Part shown: positions 34,585 through 45,984 of the stretch, piece by piece
Position numbering within the stretch: the stretch's first letter is position 1
Layout of the letters: each line of letters starts with the position of its first letter
Notes under the pieces: model-generated
Told to the model about the DNA's origin: nothing
The model's database searches: none
The model's input: the letters and a program-made list of their open reading frames with translations, nothing else
Assembly: GCF_052857255.1 (NCBI RefSeq)
Contig: NC_135505.1
Span: forward strand, 49,537,507-49,601,506
Reading direction: 5' to 3'
Source of the DNA: Amblyomma americanum
Lineage: Eukaryota > Arthropoda > Arachnida > Ixodida > Ixodidae
DNA length: 64,000 bases
Translations under genes and position numbers: made by a program

Positions 34585-35095
34585 AATACACATACAAGCA
34601 CTAAACTTACAACTCTCCGTTTATTAGAAAAAAATTTAATATCTGATCGCCACGGGACAGACACATGTCATCTTCAAAAAAATAATAAAATACATTGAAA
34701 TGATAACTCATTTGAAGATTTGTAAACACCTAAGGGCCTCTATCCCGTTCCTGTAGTCCAATCTAGCGCCTAGTCAAGACCACGGAAATGCTCATCACAC
34801 ACGAGTCCGCTTCACTGAAGATACAACAAGCCTCAACTATTCCCTCCACATGTTGGCCTTTGTAGCGATACAGCACAACAGTTTTGTCAAAATACGGAGC
34901 ACATTGACAGGTTTTCAATGTGTCGCCAGTTCCGACCAACTGGAGCCTCCCAACAATGTTCCTTGTTCTGGCAAGCATTCGTTGAGGCACATGCCTGTTT
35001 GGGCCACGTATACATATGGCCACACGAGAGCGGGATCCTGTATACCACGCCGATCTTGCTCTCTGCACGTACAGTGTGCCATGACTCTAGCCCCA
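34585..35095 (-). mobile_element. second Penelope-like fragment, GIY-YIG region and 3' end
   Basis: Minus strand: KIGVVYRIPLSCGHMYT (about 35070) matches the core of a GIY-YIG nuclease; then CQCAPYFDKTVVLYRYKGQH and VEGIVEACCIFSEADSCV in another frame (34905-34795), a C-terminal part usual for these proteins. A tail with aataaacggagagttgtaag ends near 34590. It is a different subfamily from the 33060-34240 fragment. Confidence 0.65.
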
Positions 35096-35099
35096 TCAT

Positions 35100-36030
35100 T
35101 CCATTTGATTATTTTTTTCTTGCAGATGACATTAGCTTATCTTGCTGCGGTGAAATGTTTGGGATTTTTTTCGATGAAACAGCCAGCTGTGAGTTAAGTG
35201 CTTGTAAAAGCCTTTCTTTTCCCTGGTCCTACGTTTTTTGTTGCTCTATTTCATTCTTCCAAGCACAAATTCTCTGACGCTGACAGTGCTTGCAAATGTA
35301 CCAAACCTTCTACGATATGCAAATGACGGTCCCGTTCTCATGAAACTGGTGTGCTTTGTACAGCATGAAACCAGCACACGAGGGAAATTATTGAGGCCCA
35401 CCGTATTATCAAAGGCGGTGGCACCTGTGTAAGTGCCGCTTCCATGATCCTCCCTAAAAAGGTGACGGCTTAACTTAATGCGCGTTGGAGTAACCATCCT
35501 TGCAAGCACGCGTTTCGGTGCCTTTTTGGCCTGCTTTTTTCCTTAGTCCCGTATCTTGTCACCCTTTTAACGCGATAACCTTAAGGCTCCCCCGTTGTGC
35601 CGAAAATCCGGCGTCGTCGTCGTCGGCGGTGTGAGCGAAAAGCCACGGAGAAGCAATCTAGGTGAGTCACATAGGTCACGTGACCTTGCTGCGCCATCGC
35701 AGCCTGAACACTGGATTGTGAGCAAACTGACCAGCGTGGCAGGTGGAAGGTAAATGGCTGATTGGTCAAACGAGGTTGTTCGAGAACAGCGACCTCGGTA
35801 GCAGAGCAACACCTGTGGCAGCACCTGCAATCGCAGGGCAGTGGAGAATCGCCAAACCGCTGAACCCTGCGTCATAAATGTGACAAGTACTTCCCAGGGA
35901 CCTATGAATATAAAGTAGAGAGTGATCGATTCTGCATATATGGGCATTAACCCTTTACGCTATCGCATCATACCCTTACGGTGGAGCTTGGGTGACCCTT
36001 CCAATTTTTTACCCTGCCTTTCAGTTCATT
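35100..36030. other. no recognisable gene
   Basis: Nothing codes convincingly. The block at about 35560-35970 (from ttaacgcgataaccttaagg to ccctttacgctatcgc) has the look of a dispersed non-coding repeat, but I could not define ends. Confidence 0.4.
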
Positions 36031-36163
36031 CCATTTATTTTACCAGTGCACGTTAAAGAACCCCAGGTGGTCAAAATTTCCGGAACCCTTCCCTACGGCG
36101 TCTCTCATAGCCTGAGTCGCTTTGGGACGTTAAACTCCCATAAACCAAACCATTTATTTTACC
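36031..36163 (+). mobile_element. SINE, family B, with perfect 14-bp target duplication
   Basis: SINE body 36045-36149 (agtgcacgttaaagaacccc to gggacgttaaactcccataa) flanked by ccatttattttacc at 36031-36044 and 36150-36163, identical on both sides. The tRNA head is absent, so this is a 5'-truncated copy. The perfect duplication points to a recent insertion. Confidence 0.9.
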
Positions 36164-36715
36164 CTCAGGGCTTTCGCATCACAGTGGAGGCCGCCTATTT
36201 TCGTTCTAACTCTTTTCGCTTTTTCAACCTATATATTCTGTAAGGTCCTAATAAAATTCTTCTGTGACAAAGAACTAATGTGCGGCATCTTTTTTGTAGT
36301 TTATTTTTCGCGCTATTTTTGTCGAGATTGAAGTTATTGAAAATACGGTTATCTTCTCGGACGCCATTGGGCTCCTCAGCGCACTACAGAAGAATAATCG
36401 ACGAACAACTATTAGCAATCATCGTACCCAATATTAAAATGACTGCAGCACAACACCATGAAATAAATATGTCTTCTGTGTTTCGAGTAACATCGGTATG
36501 AGTGGGAAGGGGGAGCGGATGCCTCTGCTGCGCAAAGTTGAAATGCGGAACAAAGAAAGTAAAATTGCTGGTGGAGACTGCATACAATTACAACGCAGTG
36601 TACTTGGAAATAAAAAGCAGACACCATGACACAATCAAGTAAGTTACAAGTTACACGTCGAATACCTTATTTAGGGAGAGCGGCACTCGAGGAGACATCA
36701 GGAGGACTTTTCTTT
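36164..36715. other. no recognisable gene
   Basis: No coding or repeat signal that I can support. Confidence 0.45.
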
Positions 36716-39612
36716 AAGCGAAATTTATTGCCGCAGGGCATCAATAATGAGCAAAGATGTGATGAAATATGTAGCAGTGATTAAATGAATGAAAAAAGAC
36801 TAGCTGATTTGATGAAGTCCATTAGAGAACGATGGTACGGTCCCTGCGTCCAGTCAATGTATGAAGCAGGGTTGCTTCATACATTCCTGGTAGACTTGAG
36901 AGCTGGGTAGTACCACAGTAAGTGATGAATTTCGGGTTAAATGTCCTATAGTTTACATATGGGATACTTTGGCCAAGGAAACAAATCCCGGTACTGAGGC
37001 CACTTCCGAGTGACGGCCGGAGTGAGGGCTACCCCGACCCGGATCCTCCTAAGCGCAACCTCCTCTGCACGGGTAAGACCGCGGGGGAGGGTTACCGCAC
37101 ACAGAGGGATGAGAGCACGTGTGCGGCGCCGGAGGAGTTCTTTCTTGATGAAAGAAGAGTAAAATTGTCCAAATGAAGGAGCCCAGGCGGTGATGAGTTT
37201 GGATTCGCAAGGTGGGTTGCTAAATCTGCACGGCATCGATAGGTCAGCAGATAACGTGGGACCCACTCAATACATGCTGGCTGCGGGATGCGTGTCGCGA
37301 GCCGGTGGATGCCATGACATACCGTTGAACAGCGGCTAACACGTCGTAGCTACCGGATAACTTGAAGAGCGTCAGGGTGCATGACAGCGAGTGGCGCAGG
37401 GAGCATAGTTATGTCGGCCACGGAGCAGAGTGCCTCTTGAACTGCAACGAGCTCAGCACAAAAGAACGAAGGAGGTTCCGTTAGCTGAAACCAAGAGGCT
37501 CGATACAGGGCAGGTCTGCACGGGCAGCAGATAGCTGTTGTTAAATTGCAGTCCTGTATGCTTGCGTCTACGTAGACAACAACGAATCCTTCAGGCAGGC
37601 AAGCATCTTTTTTCCTCAAATTTCTGGCGAAGCAACGGTGCCGAATTACCAGATGTTGGCCGGCGAATATTTGTTGGCTTGTTGTCGCTTAGCTGTACAA
37701 GCTTCCAAGGGGGAAGAACTGGCGTTGGTGGCTAAAGAATCGAGTGTGACGTTGCATAAGTCCTCAGTGCATGTGTGGAGTGCGGTATACTGTACTTAAG
37801 GCTGCGCGCATTACGGCGCTGCTGCACTAGCTCATCAGTGGTATTGAGCTGCGCATTCTCTTCTAAAGCTATGACCGGTGTGATGCGTGGAAGGCACGTA
37901 ATGATCCTCATAGCCTCTCGGTTCACGGCTGCAAGGCGATCCCATTGGGCTCTTGTAAGATGTTGAAACTGGGCTTGTTGAACAATATGTGGCTTAAGAA
38001 CTGCCCTCACCAATCGCCGTGCAACGAACGAGCCTGCGCCACCCGTTTTAGGAGCAATTCTTCTAATCAAACCCAAAGTCTTAATAGCTTGCCTTTTTGC
38101 TTGAGAAAGCCATTCAGTCGCTGATCGTAATTGGTGAATCATCAAGCTAAATATTTTTACACTCGGACTTTCCTGTAGTAAGGTACCTGATAGACAAAGA
38201 CAAATTGGACTTGCAGGAAGTTTGCGGCGTCCCCAGCGGTTAGCGACTGACGTGTATGTTGTTTTATGCACGGATAGTTCAAGTCTGATGGATGATGCGT
38301 GATTAGAGGTAACATCCAAGGCAGATTGAAGGGCAGCCTCCTGAGTACGGAGATCTTGGTGAGTGCTCCACACCGTGATGTCGTCAGCGTACTGAAGAAA
38401 TTTTATGTCATGGATGTCATGTAAGCTCCAAGCCAGCGGGATGAAAGCAATATTGAATAACGTCGGCGGCAATACTGATCCCTGGGGCACGCCGCAGAAA
38501 GGAACAAATGATCCGACCGCTTCGCCGCTGAGGCGCATTGCAAATTTTCTGCCTCCCAAAAATGATTCGACAAAACTACGCACTCTCAGTGGGAGAGGAA
38601 GCATGTCACTGGAGTTCAGAATGGCTGGATGACAGATGCTGTAATATGCCTTTTTCAACGTCCACTGCTAAAACGGTACACACATTGCGGCAGCGGGTAG
38701 ATGACAAAACTGCAGATGCTAAGACAGCCAACCCGTCGTCTGTACCAATATATAGACGAAAGCCGATTTGTGCGGGGTGATAAAAACCGTGCTGCTCTAA
38801 CCACCATGACAATCGTGTGGCTATCATTTTCCCCGTCAGCTTGCACAGCGTAGGCGTTAAAGAGATAGGTCGAAAGTTTGCAACGCCCATCGGAGGCTTT
38901 CCTGGTTTCGGGTTAGGATTCACGACAGCGGATTTCCAGCTCTCTGGCACTACACCATCCAACCATACTTTGTTTTTGACGTCTAGTAGTGGAGGGAGTG
39001 CAGCGCTACTGAGGTTCTTGTACACCTCGTACTGTATATTGTTCGGGCCGGGACATGTTTTCCGTTTCGCATCATCTATTGCAGCCAGCAACTCAGGCAC
39101 AGAGAATCGACAGGCAATTCCATCTACGTCGACATCAGACGGCATTTGAGATACATGCGCTGGGATGCCTGCCATATTTAAACTAGCGGCTGAAGAGGGC
39201 ACAGCATCGTATTTTGAGAAAAACTTTCGCGCTGCTTCTTTGGCGAAATCATCTGGCGACAAGTTAGCCGCGAAGCATGCGGTTGCTGCTGCGTCAGTCC
39301 AACGGCGACCGCGTTCCATTGTACGGGATGTTCGCCAGAGAGAGGCAGTCGAGGATTTTGCAGAACGTTGTCCCTACCACGCCTGCCACTGCCGTCGAGA
39401 GAGGTCGCGTTCATATTTGCGTGCCTTACATGTAAGATAGTGCAATCGCGTACGTGCCTGCGACGAAGAAGGGTCTCGCATAGCAGCCAGCTCGGCTTGA
39501 CGGCGTGCCGCCCGCAAGTTATGAAGGCCGAGGTCTGGTGCCGGTCAGGAGGGCTTTGTCCAAGTGATTTTACGCTGCCCACGAACATAATTCTCACGGC
39601 CAACAAGGAACT
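36716..39612 (-). mobile_element. non-LTR retrotransposon (LINE C) with RNase H, 5'-truncated
   Basis: Minus strand: N-terminal linker of ORF2 (39600-39330), RT (39319-37740), RNase H (37619-37350) and a C-terminal region (37266-36946). It ends near 36716 with aataaa on the minus strand (plus tttatt, 36721). Endonuclease and ORF1 are missing. RNase H in a LINE of this layout points to the I superfamily or a relative. It is the same broad type as LINE D at 51300-56456. Confidence 0.8.
36946..39600 (-). pseudogene. LINE C ORF2: RT, RNase H, C-terminal domain
   Basis: RT start: KTCPGPNNIQYEVYKNLSS and VANFRPISLTPTLCKLTGKM (39000-38830), then VLAVDVEKG (38650, motif A interrupted by a frameshift). 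The frame reopens at 38658: GVPQGSVLPPTLFNIAF (motif B), LQYADDITVW (motif C, intact), LGLIRRIAPKTGGAGSF and REAMRIITCLPRITP. RNase H: VVVYVDAS then FFCAELVAVQEAL (37575-37430). Downstream LLRRRTRALIPLCAVTLPRG and RRIRVGVALTPAVTRKW are a conserved C-terminal block of tick LINEs of this type. The 308-codon RT frame is the longest intact piece. Several frame breaks elsewhere. Confidence 0.82.
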
Positions 39613-40696
39613 TCTAACAGAATACGACATATAGCAGTGCTAGGAATACGGAAGAGAAGATACGCCAATCGTTCACTATTTTCGTGCGCAAGGCTTTAAA
39701 TGTGAAGAAGAAAGCATTTCTTGGGGATTTATTTCGAACATTTTCTTTCCCACTCTAGCTTGCTCCCCGAAAAATTTTAATTACAAATTTTTCATTGTTC
39801 TTGACGGTACTAAACAAATTGGTGTTTAGACAAGCTGTAACAATTTACAACATTAGTCTGTTGAGCGTCGCACACAGAAAAATTTAATGTATGTCTAGCG
39901 CGTGGCCGCGCACCATAGACCGAAACGAAAAACGAAACCCCCTCCTGTGCTTCGTCCTCCCTTTACCCCGTCATGTGCTGGCAAAACTTAAACTTCTCCT
40001 TCGCGCAAATCCATTTATCATGAGCCCAACGAAGGCTCTACTACTTCCCCTTGAAACAACAGTGAAGCACTTTACCCTTCCTCCATAGATGTATACGTGC
40101 TGCTACCTTGAATACATGCTGCCATCTCACTTCGAGACACGAAAGAAGGAACCTGTGCCACTTGCCGCTGACACGTGTGCTGCACGAGATCGCAGCGGCA
40201 AACTAGAGCAAGTAAATATTCCGCAGCTAGACTGCCTGGATGTGGTAGAGACTAATTATGAACAAAAAGAAGATGAAGTCAGATATCAGCATCACAAACT
40301 GCACCTGGTAACGCACCATGGTAATTGTGTTAAGTATATATTACAAGAACATTTTATTGAGAATATTTTATGGCGACTTCGCATTCAACATAAGCATTTT
40401 TCTGACAACTTCATACTCACGAGACTCGAAAATCCTTCCTGCGAGTTATTTGTAAAATTGCCATACAAAACTACATCTTCAACCGGAAAATTTGATTAAG
40501 AAAGAAAAGGCATTTCTGAGTGCTAAAACATACTTTTAAACTGCAACTTTTTAGAAGAAACTGCAATCTTAGACTTCTCGGTAGTTCTTAGGGCCTGAGA
40601 GAGAAATGTTATACAGGGACTTCTGTTTTTATGAGCCGGATTTTAAAATTTCCTCTGTGCAAAATACTCGCCTAATTACGAGCAAACAGTAATCAG
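39613..40696. other. no recognisable gene
   Basis: One open frame of 136 codons (40089-40499) has no recognisable domain, no good upstream context and AT-rich, non-biased codons; I do not call it a gene. Confidence 0.45.
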
Positions 40697-41205
40697 AAGG
40701 TAGAATGTTATTGGGTAAGTTGTTTGCGACCAAAATGAAAATCGGTACCTGCGTGTATTTGGTGGAAGTGGCGAGAAACTGCTTTCGGCTACGAGTACAG
40801 TTTTTGCAGACGCGAGTCAAGCAGCCGGTCTCATAGGCTGCGCCATCTGCCAGATAAACGTGCAACTCACGAGCAAAGACTTATCAGGTATGAGTGTGGG
40901 CCTTTGGTATCCCACTTTCACAACGGTATTTAGTGGCAGAAGCAGTGATGTTCCTTGTGATGTTAATTCCTGCGGGCAGACGAACCCCATCTTGGAAGAG
41001 AGCGCGCCTGTCACATCCACCGAGCCGAGACGTCGTTTGCCTCGCCGTCTGGCAGATGGCGCAGCCTGTGAGATCGGCTGCTTGGCTCGAGTCTTCAAGA
41101 ACTTTACTCTTAGCCGAAAACAGTTTCTCGCCAATTCCACCAAATAGTGTCAGGTACCGATGTTTATATAGATCTCAAACAACTTATGCAATATTATTCT
41201 ACCTT
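40697..41205. repeat. fold-back element: about 160-bp inverted arms around a 195-bp centre
   Basis: The left arm (40697-40853) and the inverse of the right arm (41049-41205) align along their whole length. Shared blocks include aaggtagaat, aagttgttt, atcggtacctg, tttggtgga, ggcgagaaactg and ggctgcgccatctgccag. Arms are imperfect, visually about 75-80 percent. No clear target duplication is visible. The right arm ends about 20 bp before the ISL2EU left end. Probably a non-autonomous DNA element. Confidence 0.75.
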
Positions 41206-41226
41206 GTGAGCGCTGTTTGCTCTCTA

Positions 41227-41250
41227 TAGGAGCTATTCACATGACGCCAC
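41227..41250. repeat. ISL2EU left terminal inverted repeat
   Basis: ggagctattcac, next to TA at 41225-41226. Similarity to the right end falls off after about 12-14 bp. Confidence 0.7.
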
Positions 41251-41418
41251 ACGCAAGAGGCGATGCCGTCGTTCGCGGCCGCCGCCATAAGTGTGGTCGT
41301 GTGCTTTCGGTGCCGCGGAAGGGACGTCACGGCGGTGCTTTGTTGTGCGTGTTAATGTGGTATTTTCTAGAAGACGATTGCGCACTGAAGTGTTCACAAG
41401 ACTTGCTTTCGGTGCGTA

Positions 41419-43985
41419 ATGCTCAGAATGCGGTTAAGTGCATACGCACGAGCTCTGGAAGAGCCAGAAAAGTCGCGGTATGAAGAAAAGGTGCGCCTGT
41501 GCGGCGGTGTTGACCCTCTTGATTTGAGGAAAGCCGAACTGAAGTGCGACGTCAGTCTGTTGCCACGTGTCGATTTCACGGACATTAAGGATTATCTCGT
41601 TCATGAAACGAGCTTCATAACCAGAGAGCAGCTGAAATCTTACAAGGCTTTGGAAGCGCACAATTATCTCACCAGCGGTTGGGTGCAGGAACCTCGCCTC
41701 AAAGTTCTCGCTGACAGCCGAGTGGTCATCATTGGCAGGGTAAGCTCATTTATTTTCTTGCAACGCCCTCACGTGTTTGTTCGTTGGTAAAGTGTCGTGC
41801 TCTGCAGTGACCGCGTGGATACGATCAGTGGTGTTCTTAAATCGTCGCGTTACCAGAACGATGTAATGACATTCGTCGAGTTTTCGGCAGCAGCGAAAAT
41901 GTGCCGACTGACTGTTCGATCAAAAAACATGCAATCTCTACGAGTTTCTTCATTGATTTAACCGCTGTGTTCGGCGGCAATCGTGCAGTGTCAAGATTTT
42001 TGTGCAGTTTTCAAATTTTCGCTTTACACCGACGACTTTCGAAACAGCATCGCACATCTGTAGCGGCGTAAATGTCGATTCTGCGATCGCAAAACTAGCA
42101 ATTTTTAATCATAAAATTTAACTGCAGAGGCACTGACAGTCATGCTTTTCGCAAGCATGTTCGTTTTTGAGTTTATGATGCACGCTTGTGCTGGTGGGTC
42201 GCTAAAAATGCTCATTGGCAAACAGTCTAGTTCTGACTTGCGCGGCACCACTGAAAAGTTAGCGCTAGGCGCCGTTTGCATAATCTTTACTAAACGCGCT
42301 GCCAGATAAGCAATCCTCCAGGAAAGGCTTTGATACCTTATGATCTCTCACGAGCTTATCCTTACTTTTATGCAGGTTCTGCACTCCCAGTCACTGAGTG
42401 AGCAACCACTGCATCCTTGGCTCCTGATCAAAGAAGATGGACAAGTGCAAGCAACACATTGCACATGTAAGCCAGGCTTAGGGGAATGCTGTTCCCACAT
42501 TGGTGCTGTCTTATTCTACATAGAGGCTGTTGTGAAGAGACGGGATGAACAAGCTTGCACTGATAAAGAGAACGCATGGCTGCCTCCACCTGTACGGCTC
42601 ATTGAACCAAAACCTGCATCACATGTGAGCTTTTCATCCTCCGAAATGTAGAAGAGGGTAATAGACGGTGAAACACCAAGTCGTGGGAAACTGCGCAGGG
42701 TGAATGTTCAGCCAACCGCAGATGAAGAGTGGTCAGAATTTTTATTAGCATGCCACAAAAGTGGGAGCCGGCCAGCATTGTTATCTCTGGAGCCAAAGTA
42801 TGCTGATGACTTCATCCCTGTTGCAACAAAATTTCCAAGTGCCATACTCACTAACATGTTACAGAATGACCAGCCCACTACATAGAGTGCTGTGATGAAG
42901 CAATGCTCCCAGCTGGCCAAAAACATCACAGTAGAGACACAGGTACGTTATGGCTGTCCGAAGTACTTACATTTTCTCTCTAGCATTGCATGCTTGGCTA
43001 AATAGCATAAAAAAGCAAATTAACAGTATGCCTAGGATCTAATGATTTCTGTGTTGTATTCCAGCTTGCAAGGCTTATTGAGGAATGCACAAGGGAGCAG
43101 GCGAAATGCACGAAGTGGTTTGCATTCAGGACAGGCCGCATCACTGCGTCCAATGCGAAGGCAGTGTGCCGAACATCATTGAGTGACCCTGCAATGTCGG
43201 TTCTGAGAAGAATTTGTTATCCTGAAGCTACACAGTTTTGGTCACCACAGACTGCTTGGGGAAAAGGACACGAAGGAAAGGCAAGAGACGCTTACAAGGC
43301 AGTGTCACAGGACATACACATGAATTTCGTCTGTCGAGATTCGGGGCTTCAGATCTCCACTGAGCAGCCATTTCTGGCCGCCTCTCCTGATGGCATTATA
43401 AACTGCACTTGCTGCAAAGAAGGTGTTTTGGAAATCAAATGCCCATTTAATGGCAGAGATGAATGTGCACGGGCGCTTTCCACACTGAAGAACTCCTGCA
43501 TAACTATTGTGGACGGGGGCTGTGAAGCTCAAGGAGCACCACCCGTATTACTACCAGGTCCAGATGCAGATGTATGTGTGCAAAGCAAACTATTGCGACT
43601 TTGTGTTGTGGGCACTGAAGGATTTTATTGTAATTCGTGTCTACAAAGATGCACAATTTTGTGACAAGATGGTCAAGCGCTGTGAAGAGTACTTCAAGTT
43701 GATTCTTTTGCCTGAACTTTGCTTCCATTACTGCAGACTGACAGGAGCCGTGACATGCTTCCATTACTGCAGACTGACAGGAGCCGTGACAATGTGCGAG
43801 AAACTGTCGAAGAGCCTCAGACTTCACAAGAGCAAGTATATTGCTTCGGCCAAGAGCCTGAATCAGGCAAAATGGTTATGTGTGGGAAAGCTGCGTGCAG
43901 ATATGTGTGGTTTCACTTCAAATGTGTGAGCCTCAAAAAAGCACCAAGAGGAAGTTGGTACTGCTGTGAGTGCAAAAAGGCGTAG
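41419..43985 (+). pseudogene. SWIM, YqaJ-nuclease and PHD-finger protein of the ISL2EU element
   Basis: Exon 1 is 41419-41739 (donor gtaagc), exon 2 is 42376-42942 (acceptor tatgcag, donor gtacgt) and exon 3 is 43066-43985 (acceptor ttccag). Exon 2 carries a SWIM zinc finger (CTCKPGLGECCSHIGA, 42459-42506). Exon 3 has a YqaJ/lambda-exonuclease-like domain: FRTGRITASNAK (43128), WGKGHEGKARDAY (43258), then ASPDGIINC and GVLEIKCPF (43380-43446), the D...ExK metal-binding core. A PHD-like finger ends the protein (MVMCGKAACRYVWFHFKCVS to WYCCECKKA). Lesions: TAG at 42649-42651 and 42883-42885, an extra G in the run at 43513-43517, and a 36-bp tandem duplication at 43720. One PHD cysteine reads glycine. 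Likely role: end processing or chromatin targeting in transposition (inference). Confidence 0.8.
43720..43791 (+). repeat. 36-bp tandem duplication in exon 3
   Basis: Two identical 36-bp copies starting tgcttccattactgcagact (43720-43755 and 43756-43791). It adds 12 codons without changing frame; a recent slippage event. Confidence 0.9.
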
Positions 43986-44189
43986 CATGTTTCACGTTCG
44001 GATTCAGGGTAACGTGGTCGGGCCGGAGAAGGAACAAGGAAGAATGGGTCCTGACATTTGGGAACGAACACACAAACAGGTTTACTGGCACTTTGAAGAA
44101 ACTTATCTACATATTGTACAAAAGAGCAAACAGTCGAGAATTAAAAGTTCATAGCGTCGAGCAACTGTACGAGTCTTGTCGCTAGGGCC

Positions 44190-45895
44190 CAGAGATATCC
44201 TTCCTACTCGGGACGCTCGTTAAATAGCCGAAGGCTCCGCCCTGGAGATAGGATTGAGCGGACGCAGCTTGTCTGCACTCCGTGGATTTCTCGTCCTGTG
44301 CGCGCAAGATCCATTCGCAGTTCCACATTTTTGTCCCGATCAGACGTATAACGTCGAGAACTACTCGAGGATACTCTTTGATCCCAAGAAGTGACTTTCT
44401 TGGCATTATGCGGGACTTTAAAGTCCAAGCCAAAACGTGGAATCGCTAAGCCTCGCAAACACTTCGGCACCGGGCCCGGCGTCTGTTGCCGCGTTCGGCC
44501 TGACCAGCGAACAGCTACTCCGCTACGGCTTCGACGATAGATGTGGACCGCACCCATGGCTACGAACCCGAGTCTGGAGGATTCGGAAGTGTTCCGAGCA
44601 GCAGCAAACAAGGCGAGGCGAACTTTAAAAATTCACAGCCAGAACCTGGATGGAAGACGATATACCTCAGGGCAGGACAGCATGCACAAGGGCACTCGGC
44701 TCCGAAGGCATACGAAGATGATCCGAAGTCACCAGCAGCGGATCCCACGAGCCGCAAAAGGCCCCCCGAGACTGCCTGACCCCGACAAGTATGAATTTAA
44801 AGTGATTATCGAGCCGAAGGACCGTTTGGACCTCAAAATGTGTGGGGGAGGGGGTGAAGTGTACACCTACTTAACGTCGCGTTTGAAAACGCGTTACGTG
44901 GCAAGACGCTACGCGCCAAACCTTACATCAGAGTTATTGAAGAGCAAGACATCATCATCGCGGCAACTTCCCATGTCGAAGACGCCACAGTACTTGCGAA
45001 GATCGATCACATCAACCGAAATGGGAAAAAGTACCACATCAATGCCTACGAGAAAACACCGCAAGACTCATGCAAAGGGGTGGTGCACGGGATTGACACC
45101 AACGCATCAGACAGAGACCTAGAGAAAGACTTTTCCTCGGAAACCCACGAAATATAAGGCGTCAGAAGGCTCGGCAGACCCAACTCGGCGGTGATACTGT
45201 TCAGTGGATACAAAGTCCCTTTCTTTGTTACGTACGGGTGGATCGAGCGGAAATGTTTTCTTTATAGGAAAACTAGACCGTTTTGCGTACTGTGCGGCAG
45301 GGAAGGACATAGACCGGACGTCTGCCCTAGCCCAGCTGAATCGAAATGTGACTCGTGCGGCAAGCTGAATCCCGGGGAAGCTCACGATTGCACCCCAACT
45401 TGTGCGGCATGCCAGGGGAATCACCACACCTCCTCAAGGGAATGCAAAGCAATGTTTCTGGATTCCTATGTGACACAGCACATAGCACACAGAGGCACCA
45501 TGCGAGGAGGATTCGGAGGTCTGCTGCTACTTCGCTGCAAGCTGCACCTGTCCATCCAAACACAGGTGTGGCGCCGCGGCCACAACCTCGGAGGGCTCTC
45601 TCCGGTCGGGACAGCTTTTGTCAGACACAATAACTGGAAGTCACCGTCCCCCTCTTCCCCCCATCGACTGTCCACCGTCGGTCGCGTCTTGCGAAGAACT
45701 AGACAAAAGGGGAAGGTCATTTACACCGAGCCGAGCATGGGAAGAATTCCACAGGCTGCTTCCCAGGGCGGCATCCTTTTTTTTTGCGGTCGTTGGCCAC
45801 CTGACGCTGTCGATATTGCCGCTACCATGGTCATCCCGCTCGATGGAATCGACTCCTTAATCCTCTTCGGCTGGAGCGCATCCCGTTCATAACAT
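44190..45895 (+). mobile_element. LINE fragment (5' UTR and ORF1) nested in the ISL2EU element
   Basis: A LINE 5' region lying between the two convergent ISL2EU genes. The 5' leader is about 44190-44430, ORF1 about 44541-45480, then an unassigned tail. No ORF2 follows, so this is a 3'-deleted or rearranged copy. I did not find a convincing target duplication, so the exact ends are uncertain. Confidence 0.65.
44541..45480 (+). pseudogene. LINE ORF1 with CCHC zinc knuckles
   Basis: The start of the protein is basic (RAAKGPPRLPDPDKYEFKVI, 44750-44805) and resembles the ORF1 N-terminal region of tick I-type LINEs. The frame changes twice; the middle reads GVVHGIDTNASDRDLEKDFS (about 45077-45135). 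The C-terminal part opens at 45191 as RLGRPN-type sequence, then VILFSGYKVPFF, followed by CVLCGREGHRPDVC, CDSCGKLNPGEAHDC and CAACQGNHHTSSREC (45279-45450), three zinc knuckles with good CCHC spacing. They would bind LINE RNA. TAA interrupts near 45156. Confidence 0.75.
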
Positions 45896-45984
45896 TTGGT
45901 ACACAATTTTTCCCCCACAGGAGCTGCATTGTAAGCATTAAACAATTGAAACATGTGAACCAACTGCTCCATCTATCCCTGGAG
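45896..45984. other. ISL2EU spacer downstream of the transposase
   Basis: Short non-coding stretch between the LINE fragment and the transposase stop codon. Confidence 0.5.

Noticed and set aside
40089..40499. 136-codon open frame
   Set aside because: No recognisable domain and no supporting exon structure; it lies in TE-rich sequence between a LINE and a fold-back repeat.
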